The position numbers and the translations under genes are program-made. From contig DKAI01000148.1 in the NCBI GenBank assembly GCA_002450755.1, forward strand, positions 1 through 5,123: 5,123 bases of DNA, written 5' to 3'. Shown here piece by piece: positions 1 through 5,123 of this stretch (positions are counted from its first letter, which is position 1; every line of letters starts with the position of its first letter). The notes beneath the pieces are model-generated. The model did not search any database and had not been told where the DNA came from. It worked only from the letters and a program-made list of their open reading frames with translations. Source of the DNA: Deltaproteobacteria bacterium UBA6930. GTDB lineage: Bacteria; Myxococcota_A; UBA9160; UBA6930.

Positions 1-1
1 C

Positions 2-1252
2 GGGATCCGCGCTCAAAGCGGAGAGAGACAGGGCTATGCTTATTCCGATGAAATTACGGTCTCCAGCATGACTCTTGCCGCGACCGCAGCCCGCGCGATT
101 TGTGAAAAGCCCGCAAATTCTAAGTCTATTTCGGTATCGCCCATTCGGAACGTACCGACTCCTCTCTATTCCGGAGAACAACTTTCAAGCGACATATCGA
201 TCAAGCAGAAGACATCTCTCCTAGGAGAAATCGATGCATATGCGCGTAGACTTGACCCACGTATCGTAGAGGTAATGGCAAGTGTCGTGACTCAAAATCG
301 GAATATGATGATCTTTGCAAGCGATGAGGACCCCAAGAGCGACATTCAACCCCTGGTTAGGCTGAATGTTCAAGTAATTGCAGAGGCCCAAGACGGTTCT
401 CGCCGAGAGGTTGGATATCAAGGATTTGGAGGACGCTACGGCTTCGATCGTCTTGCAGAACCCGACGAATGGAAACCTGCAACGGACGAAGCCGTCCGAT
501 TGGCGCTCCTTAACCTAGAAGCTGTCGCCTGCCCCGCAGGCACGATGGACATCGTACTTGGACCAGGATGGCCCGGTGTCCTCTTACACGAAGCAATTGG
601 ACACGGTCTAGAGGGTGACTTTAATCGAAAAGGAACCTCAGCATTTTCAGACAAGCTCGGCCAAAGGATCGCAAGCAAAGGAGTTACCGTAGTAGATGAT
701 GGAACTCTTTTCGAAAGAAGAGGATCTATCAACATTGACGACGAAGGCACTCCGACTCAAAGGACGGTTCTAATAGAAGACGGGATTCTTGTTGGCTACA
801 TGCAAGATAAGCAAAATTCTCGGCTAACCGGATTTTCCCCGACAGGGAATGGGCGACGTGAAAGTTACGCACATTTGCCAATGCCACGAATGACAAATAC
901 TTTTATGTTAGCGGGAGATGAAGAACCCGAAGATCTTATACGATCCGTTCAAAGAGGACTTTACGCTGTTTCATTCGGCGGCGGACAAGTCGATATAACT
1001 AATGGAAAATTTGTCTTCAACGCTACAGAAGCATACCAAATCGAAAACGGCGTAATTCAATCTCCCGTCCGAGGGGCCACCCTTATTGGCAATGGTCCCG
1101 ACGTATTAACTCGAATACAAGGAATCGGGAATGACCTCGAACTTGACAGGGGCGTGGGTACCTGTGGCAAGGACGGACAATCCGTACCAGTAGGTGTCGG
1201 GATGCCTACGGTTCGTTTAAACGCAATAACTGTTGGAGGAACTGAAGGTTGA
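2..1252 (+). CDS. tldD: TldD, zinc metalloprotease subunit of TldD/TldE (5'-truncated by window edge)
   Basis: This is the catalytic subunit of the cytoplasmic TldD/TldE (PmbA) protease. In E. coli the complex degrades unfolded or modified peptides, matures microcin B17 and degrades the CcdA antitoxin. The reading frame is open from base 2. The 22 codons before the first ATG (68) align with E. coli TldD (GVRAISGEK-type stretch, here GIRAQSGER), so that ATG is internal and about 66 N-terminal residues lie outside the window. The visible 416 codons plus 66 match the usual length of about 481. The zinc motif HExxxH is seen as HEAIGH at 587-604. The third zinc ligand, a Cys in the GTCGKDGQ segment, is at 1163-1165. 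With the 66-residue offset these fall at the E. coli positions His262 and Cys454, which implies no net indels between them. Other hallmarks are DFNRKGTS, IDDEGTP, GNGRRESYAHLPMPRMTNT and FGGGQVDI. It ends in a TGA that overlaps the pmbA start. The protein looks intact and active. Confidence 0.96.
   Translation, partial: GIRAQSGERQGYAYSDEITVSSMTLAATAARAICEKPANSKSISVSPIRNVPTPLYSGEQLSSDISIKQKTSLLGEIDAYARRLDPRIVEVMASVVTQNRNMMIFASDEDPKSDIQPLVRLNVQVIAEAQDGSRREVGYQGFGGRYGFDRLAEPDEWKPATDEAVRLALLNLEAVACPAGTMDIVLGPGWPGVLLHEAIGHGLEGDFNRKGTSAFSDKLGQRIASKGVTVVDDGTLFERRGSINIDDEGTPTQRTVLIEDGILVGYMQDKQNSRLTGFSPTGNGRRESYAHLPMPRMTNTFMLAGDEEPEDLIRSVQRGLYAVSFGGGQVDITNGKFVFNATEAYQIENGVIQSPVRGATLIGNGPDVLTRIQGIGNDLELDRGVGTCGKDGQSVPVGVGMPTVRLNAITVGGTEG
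1235..1240 (+). promoter_or_regulatory. Shine-Dalgarno for pmbA
   Basis: GGAGGA lies inside the last codons of tldD, 8 bases before the TTG at 1249. It supports TTG as the true pmbA start. The next in-frame ATG, at 1270, has no such sequence in front of it. Confidence 0.75.
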
Positions 1253-2601
1253 GTGTAGATATACTCGAGATGGTACTTAGCCGAGCACAGAAGGCGGGAG
1301 CAGCTCAGGTCGACGCGTTATTAATAAGAAGTAACGCAATCGAGACTCGTGTTCGTAAAGACGAAATCGACTTCGTTAAGCAGTCTAGTGAACGGAGCCT
1401 TGGTCTTCGAGCAATGATTGAGACTCGAGATGGAATCTGTACTGCCGTGACCTCTACAAGTGACCTTTCAACAGACTCTTTAATCGATCTAGTCGACGCA
1501 ACCGCCAACCTCGCTAAGGCTACCGCTCCAGACCCGTTCGCTGGATTACCACAAAAAGAGGTTATAGACGACAACGCAAATCTCGAGCTTTTCGACGAAA
1601 ACGACTTGTCGTTTTCAGTCGACAATCATATAGAAGAGGCTAGAACTGCAGAGCTCGCGGCGCGCAACCATGACGATCGGATCAGTAATTCGGAGGGTTC
1701 TGAATCAAGCGCGGAGTTTCTTGAAATTCACTACGCGAATTCCAAAGATTTCTTCGGCACTTTTTCTAGTGCAAGACATAGCTTGTTCTCGATGCCAATA
1801 GCGAAAGAAAATGACTCCATGCAAACCGATTTTTGGGCAACGACTGCGCGAAAGCGAAGCGCTTTAGAAAATGCTGAACTGGTAGGTCGCCGCGCCGCAG
1901 AACGAGCAATTCGTCGCCTTGGGGCGGTAAAGGTACCTACGTGCGAAGTCCCTGTAATTTTCGATCCGCTCACTTCAAGAAGTATACTCTCACATGTTGC
2001 GACGTGTGTTACTGGATCGGCTGTGTATCGAAAGACTTCTTTCTTGGCGGACAAACTGGGTGACAATATTGCTAATTCACTGCTTACCATAATCGATGAC
2101 GGTAGACTCAAAGCAGGCCTTGGAAGTCGACCATTCGATGGCGAAGGCCTACCTACGCGAAGAACAATGATCGTAGAAAAAGGTCGACTCAACAGCTTCC
2201 TTTTAGACGCATATTCGGCAAAAAAGCTTAACCTCACCTCTACAGGTAGTGCCTCAAGATCCGCAAGCAGCCGTCCCAGCCCCGCCCCCAGTAACATCTG
2301 GATCGAACCCGGAGAGCTTCCTCCTGAAAAGCTAATTTCAGAGGTCGGTAATGGACTTTACGTTACGTCTCTATTTGGGCATGGCTTTAACCCAACCACG
2401 GGAGATTTTTCAAGAGGCGCTGCAGGACTTTGGATATCAGAAGGAGAAATTTCTCATCCCGTCGAAGAGATTACGATCGCAGGGAATCTTTCCAAAATGC
2501 TTTTATCCGTAGACGGCATTGGAAATGATTTACTCTGGCAAGGAAATGTTGCTGCTCCAACTATCCGGATCGCTGAAATGACAGTTGCGGGAGAGTCCTA
2601 G
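1249..2601 (+). CDS. pmbA: PmbA/TldE, partner subunit of the TldD/TldE protease
   Basis: This is a TldD paralogue that forms the heterodimer with TldD; in E. coli it lacks the zinc site and shapes the substrate channel. At 450 residues it equals the E. coli length. The expected architecture is visible: N-terminal PmbA/TldD domain about residues 20-85 (ETRVRKDEID, TSTSDLS), a central domain, and a C-terminal domain from about 225 with FDGEGLPTRR, GDFSRGAAGLW and EITIAGNLS. At the place of the TldD HExxxH motif it reads SHVATC (residues 248-253, bases 1990-2007), so no zinc site is expected, as usual for this subunit. A Ser/Pro-rich insert at residues 333-349 precedes an EPGE turn; this form resembles alphaproteobacterial-type PmbA more than E. 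coli's. The start is TTG in a TTGA overlap with the tldD stop, behind a good Shine-Dalgarno, which points to translational coupling and matched amounts of the two subunits. The stop is TAG. Confidence 0.95.
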   Translation: MSVDILEMVLSRAQKAGAAQVDALLIRSNAIETRVRKDEIDFVKQSSERSLGLRAMIETRDGICTAVTSTSDLSTDSLIDLVDATANLAKATAPDPFAGLPQKEVIDDNANLELFDENDLSFSVDNHIEEARTAELAARNHDDRISNSEGSESSAEFLEIHYANSKDFFGTFSSARHSLFSMPIAKENDSMQTDFWATTARKRSALENAELVGRRAAERAIRRLGAVKVPTCEVPVIFDPLTSRSILSHVATCVTGSAVYRKTSFLADKLGDNIANSLLTIIDDGRLKAGLGSRPFDGEGLPTRRTMIVEKGRLNSFLLDAYSAKKLNLTSTGSASRSASSRPSPAPSNIWIEPGELPPEKLISEVGNGLYVTSLFGHGFNPTTGDFSRGAAGLWISEGEISHPVEEITIAGNLSKMLLSVDGIGNDLLWQGNVAAPTIRIAEMTVAGES

Positions 2602-2624
2602 CCTTTTACAATCATACCGCAAAG

Positions 2625-2631
2625 AAAGGAG
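2625..2631 (+). promoter_or_regulatory. Shine-Dalgarno for the LACTB2-like hydrolase
   Basis: AAAGGAG sits in the 37-base gap after pmbA, 7 bases before the TTG at 2639. It decides the start: the longer in-frame TTG at 2585 would lie inside pmbA without a recognisable ribosome site, and the ATG at 2660 is too far from this one. Confidence 0.75.
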
Positions 2632-2638
2632 TCGAATT

Positions 2639-3514
2639 TTGAATCGAACTGCCCAAACAATGCAAGGATTAAGCCTTCCGGATACAGACGTTTTATCTGA
2701 ACAAGTAACCGTTGCTCTCGGCCAAAACCCTAGTGTCTTCACAGGACCAGGCACCAATACTTATCTGATAGGCACTGGACCACGGCGTTTACTGCTCGAT
2801 ACGGGAGAGGGTCGCGAGAGCTACCTATCCGTACTCGAATCTGCAATTGAAAGCGCCGGCTGCCAAGGCATTCAAGAAATAGTCCTAACACACGGACACC
2901 GTGATCATCTGGGTGGTGTAGCTCAAATCCGAAAACGATTTGGACCTTTACGAGTTCATAAACTTCGTTATCCGGACTTTGACGATCCACACGACCTAGA
3001 AGCGAATCCTCTTTCAAGCGGTGATCGAATTGAAACAGAAGGAGCCACTCTTTGCGCTCATCACACTCCTGGGCATGCTCCTGATCATCTCGTCTATGTT
3101 TTGGAAGAGGAAGGTTCCATGTTTTCTGGTGATAATATTTTGGGCGTTGGAACGACAGTAATTCCTATGGAAACTGGAGACCTAAGACAATACATGAACT
3201 CCCTTGAGCATATGCTTGGACTAAGCCCCAAGCGTATTTATCCAGCCCATGGTCCCGTAATTGAAGACGGCTGCGAAAAAATCCGCGAATACATTTCCCA
3301 CCGAATGGCCAGAGAAACACAGGTAGTGGAATGCCTTAAAAAGAAATCACTTACGCCCATTGAAATCGTCAGAATAATATATGCTTCCTATCCCGAAAAT
3401 CTCTATGAAGCCGCAACGCAATCGATAACCCATCACCTCTTAAAGCTTGAACAGGACAACAAAGTCACGCGGGGCTCCTCAAATCCTACATACGCCTCCT
3501 GGACGCTAATTTAA
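2639..3514 (+). CDS. LACTB2-like metallo-beta-lactamase-fold hydrolase
   Basis: This is a binuclear-zinc MBL-fold enzyme of 291 residues, close in length and sequence to LACTB2 (human 288), a mitochondrial single-strand endoribonuclease. Bacterial homologues are mostly annotated only as MBL-fold or glyoxalase II-like hydrolases. All expected metal ligands are present: HGHRDH at residues 85-90 (2891-2908), His146 in TPGH, Asp165 in SGDNILG and His204 in YPAHGP. LACTB2-type signatures include GPGTNTYLIGTGPRRLLLDTGE near the N-terminus and YMNSLEHML. After the MBL core, residues from about 215 (ISHRMARE, then an EIVRIIY..YPENLYEAA helix and HHLLKLEQDNKV) match the C-terminal winged-helix-like tail of LACTB2. 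No signal peptide or membrane segment is seen, so it is probably cytoplasmic. The start is TTG with a clear Shine-Dalgarno; ATG 2660 (284 residues) is the alternative. It lies 37 bases after pmbA, likely in the same operon. The substrate is unknown: RNA, a thioester or another ester are all possible. Confidence 0.9.
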   Translation: MNRTAQTMQGLSLPDTDVLSEQVTVALGQNPSVFTGPGTNTYLIGTGPRRLLLDTGEGRESYLSVLESAIESAGCQGIQEIVLTHGHRDHLGGVAQIRKRFGPLRVHKLRYPDFDDPHDLEANPLSSGDRIETEGATLCAHHTPGHAPDHLVYVLEEEGSMFSGDNILGVGTTVIPMETGDLRQYMNSLEHMLGLSPKRIYPAHGPVIEDGCEKIREYISHRMARETQVVECLKKKSLTPIEIVRIIYASYPENLYEAATQSITHHLLKLEQDNKVTRGSSNPTYASWTLI

Positions 3515-3529
3515 GACCTTGAGCAAGAC

Positions 3530-3537
3530 GAAGGTGG
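3530..3537 (+). promoter_or_regulatory. Probable Shine-Dalgarno for the CoA-transferase gene
   Basis: GAAGGTGG lies in the 27-base gap before the TTG at 3542. It is a partial match to the anti-Shine-Dalgarno complement, with the AAGG core 7 bases from the start. It supports the TTG start, and no in-frame ATG occurs before the conserved GLRVIEL stretch. Confidence 0.55.
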
Positions 3538-3541
3538 CTCA

Positions 3542-4768
3542 TTGAAAGAAAATGAATTCTATGCCGATAAGAGAAATGACTTACAAGGTCCTTTAGAAGG
3601 ATTAAGGGTTATTGAACTTACTACGACATGGGCAGGACCCATGTGTGGCTGCATGCTCGCCGACATGGGTGCTGACGTTATTAAGGTAGAGCACCCCAAG
3701 GGTGACGTTGCGAGAATTGCCCCTCCTATACTTCCCGGAACAAATCCGCCACTATCATTTATGCAGGCTACAATTAACCGTAACAAACGAAGCATGGCCT
3801 TTGACGTGAACTCTGAAGAAGGAAGGACAATCTTCCTAAAGCTCGTCAAAACGTCGGACATCGTAATCGAGAACTTAAGGCCTGGCACAATCGATCGATG
3901 GAAAATTGGATACCGGGATCTTTGTAAAATTCGTAAAGACATAGTAATGGTATCGATAAGCGGATACGGTCAGTACGGTGAAAACAGCTCTCGTCCCGGC
4001 TACGATCCACTTGCACAGGCAGAAAGTGGCTTTTTATCTCTTAGTGGAGAACCCAAAGGTACCCCAACCAAATCTCCAACTTTTATCGGTGACGACTTGG
4101 GTGGGCTTCACGCCACCATCTCCGTTCTAGGTGCGCTTAGACACCGAGACCAGACGGGAGAAGGACAGCACGTAGATGTTTCCCTTCTCGATGCAATGTT
4201 GTTCCAAAACCCTTATCTGACACTTGGTGCGATGGGAGTCCCACTCCCGAGGCTTGGAAATGAATTCAGAGTGGCGGCCCCCGCAAAAGTTTTTACTTGC
4301 AAAGACGGACTTGTCATGTTCGGAATCATTGTCGATAGCCATTGGCAAATTCTTACAAAGGTAATAGGACAACCAGAGCTCGCTACGGATGAACGCTTCG
4401 CTACAAACCTCAAAAGGATCGAACAGCGAGACACCGTACATCGTTTCGTGGACAACTGGACGAAAGATCAGACCGTTGAGACGGTCGTCAGAAGGCTAGC
4501 GGAGGCAGGTCTTCCCGCTGCACCCGTGCAAACGTACGCCGAAGCCGCTTCAAGCAATATCGTTCAAGAACGGGAAATGTTACAAATCATTCAAACGGAA
4601 AACAACTCCATACCTGTTCCTGGGCCTCCCGCAAAATTTTCAAAAACTCCTACGAAGGTTCGATCGGGAGCTCCAGCCTTGGGGAAACACAACCATGAGC
4701 TTCTTAAGGAACTTGGCTTCACGACTGAAGTAGTAGAAGAGCTAAACCGGAAAGGTATTGTTCTTTGA
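3542..4768 (+). CDS. Class III (CaiB/BaiF family) CoA-transferase
   Basis: This family moves coenzyme A between a donor CoA thioester and a free carboxylic acid through an aspartyl-CoA anhydride; members are interlocked cytoplasmic homodimers. At 408 residues the length is typical. Family signatures are visible: PLEGLRVIELTTTWAGP near residue 17, ADMGADVIKVEHPKGD, NRNKRSMAFDVNSEEGR, DIVIENLRPGT, SGYGQYG, GYDPLAQAESG, and the small C-terminal end motif LGKHNHELLKELGF. The likely catalytic Asp is residue 184 (bases 4091-4093), first Asp of GDDLGGLHA, aligning with Asp169 of formyl-CoA transferase. The position matching Gln17 of formyl-CoA:oxalate transferases is Trp30 here, which argues against oxalate chemistry. 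The true acid and CoA donor cannot be read from sequence; racemase members of the family (alpha-methylacyl-CoA) are another possibility. The gene starts with TTG 27 bases after the hydrolase gene and ends in TGA 6 bases from the convergent dehydrogenase stop. Confidence 0.93.
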   Translation: MKENEFYADKRNDLQGPLEGLRVIELTTTWAGPMCGCMLADMGADVIKVEHPKGDVARIAPPILPGTNPPLSFMQATINRNKRSMAFDVNSEEGRTIFLKLVKTSDIVIENLRPGTIDRWKIGYRDLCKIRKDIVMVSISGYGQYGENSSRPGYDPLAQAESGFLSLSGEPKGTPTKSPTFIGDDLGGLHATISVLGALRHRDQTGEGQHVDVSLLDAMLFQNPYLTLGAMGVPLPRLGNEFRVAAPAKVFTCKDGLVMFGIIVDSHWQILTKVIGQPELATDERFATNLKRIEQRDTVHRFVDNWTKDQTVETVVRRLAEAGLPAAPVQTYAEAASSNIVQEREMLQIIQTENNSIPVPGPPAKFSKTPTKVRSGAPALGKHNHELLKELGFTTEVVEELNRKGIVL

Positions 4769-4774
4769 GTCCGC

Positions 4775-5123
4775 TTATCCCTCGGAAGGATCTACCAGGA
4801 TCTTAATTGCTTCTACTCGACGACTCGCCAAAGAATCAATCATCCCGGGCAAATCATTAAGGTTAATTGTACGTGCCACGAAGCCGTCCGTGCGAATCCG
4901 TCCATCGGCGATTAGTCCGATGGTAATTGACATCTCGTCAAGTGAAAACAAAATTGAAGTGTCAACCGAAATCTCTTTCATCATCCAACGCATCGGTTGA
5001 ATTGAAGCGGTTCCACCGGATACCCCTACCATACAAACCGACCCACCAAACCTCACCATATCGACGGCCTGTTGGAGCGACTCTGGGATTCCAGCACAGT
5101 CGAAGGCTATATCGCATCGGAGA
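4775..5123 (-). CDS. Medium-chain (zinc-type) alcohol dehydrogenase, C-terminal part only
   Basis: On the - strand an open frame enters from the right edge and ends at TAA (4775-4777), giving 115 visible C-terminal residues; the start, the zinc-binding catalytic domain and the GxGxxG nucleotide loop lie outside the window. What is visible is the second half of the Rossmann domain and the return to the catalytic domain of an MDR-superfamily enzyme: DIAFDCAGIPESLQQAV, then VRFGGSVCMVGVSGG, then MKEISVDTSILFS, a helix leading to IADGRIRTDGFVARTINLNDLPGMIDSL, and a final strand EAIKILVDP. This pattern (A-x-D-x-V-R-x-G-G, K-E-I, G-R-I, I-x-L-x-D-L-P) is that of NAD(P)-dependent zinc alcohol, polyol or threonine dehydrogenases. 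The ATG at 5057-5059 is internal, not the start. The specific substrate cannot be assigned. It is transcribed toward the CoA-transferase gene and is not in the same operon. Confidence 0.88.
   Translation of the reverse strand, partial: LRCDIAFDCAGIPESLQQAVDMVRFGGSVCMVGVSGGTASIQPMRWMMKEISVDTSILFSLDEMSITIGLIADGRIRTDGFVARTINLNDLPGMIDSLASRRVEAIKILVDPSEG

Noticed and set aside
3..8. GGATCC at the left edge as a possible cloning junction
   Set aside because: The bases encode conserved TldD residues (GIR), so the sequence is native rather than vector-derived.
68..70. ATG at 68 as the tldD start
   Set aside because: The frame is open to the window edge and the upstream 22 residues align with conserved TldD sequence, so the gene begins outside the window.
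1731..2297. Long open frame (188 codons) on the - strand inside pmbA
   Set aside because: It lies wholly opposite a well-supported conserved gene, its translation is rich in Ser/Arg/Leu without any recognisable domain, and it has no family resemblance; it is a coding shadow.
2585..2587. TTG at 2585 as the start of the LACTB2-like gene, overlapping pmbA
   Set aside because: It has no good ribosome site, and the extra 18 residues have no counterpart in LACTB2-type proteins; TTG 2639 has AAAGGAG at ideal spacing.
4787..4803. Direct repeat AGGATCT with 10-base spacing near the convergent junction
   Set aside because: Both copies fall inside the dehydrogenase coding end (ILVDP region) and are short enough to occur by chance.
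4758..5000. Open frame of 80 codons on the + strand after the CoA-transferase gene
   Set aside because: It overlaps the CoA-transferase end and is antisense to the conserved dehydrogenase C-terminus; its translation is low-complexity and resembles nothing.
1..5123. A RiPP or toxin-antitoxin system served by TldD/PmbA
   Set aside because: No small precursor or antitoxin-like frame fits in the 37-, 27- and 6-base gaps, and no modification enzyme is present, so a general housekeeping role is more likely here.

Overview
This window carries part of a chromosomal, housekeeping-type bacterial locus with four genes on the + strand and one convergent gene on the - strand. Coding density is very high. 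The only non-coding gaps are 37, 27 and 6 bases, so no gene-free stretch of 300 bases exists. I see no tRNA, rRNA, CRISPR array, insertion sequence, integrase or phage gene.

Layout: (1) tldD, cut at its 5' end by the window edge, encodes the zinc metalloprotease subunit of the TldD/TldE complex. (2) pmbA (tldE), complete, overlaps tldD by 4 bases and encodes the partner subunit without a zinc site. (3) A LACTB2-like metallo-beta-lactamase-fold hydrolase has all seven expected metal ligands and a C-terminal winged-helix-like tail. (4) A class III (CaiB/BaiF family) CoA-transferase follows. (5) Convergent to it, with only 6 bases between the stop codons, is the C-terminal part of a medium-chain (zinc-type) alcohol dehydrogenase that runs off the right edge.

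Genes 1-4 are tightly spaced in one direction and probably form one transcription unit. The protease pair is a well-known functional unit. The link to the hydrolase and the CoA-transferase is positional only. A possible theme is acyl-CoA or aldehyde/alcohol metabolism (CoA-transferase, MBL hydrolase, dehydrogenase), but no substrate can be named.

Organism: Gram-negative-like, probably an uncultured proteobacterium or relative, with moderate GC content by eye. The PmbA carries the Ser/Pro-rich insert ending in an N-x-x-x-E-P-G stretch that I associate with alphaproteobacterial-type PmbA proteins, but the assignment is weak. All three genes whose starts are visible appear to use TTG, each behind a Shine-Dalgarno-like sequence.

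I did not find a convincing undescribed system. The most notable points are the all-TTG starts, the unusual gene neighbourhood, and the CoA-transferase of unknown substrate.
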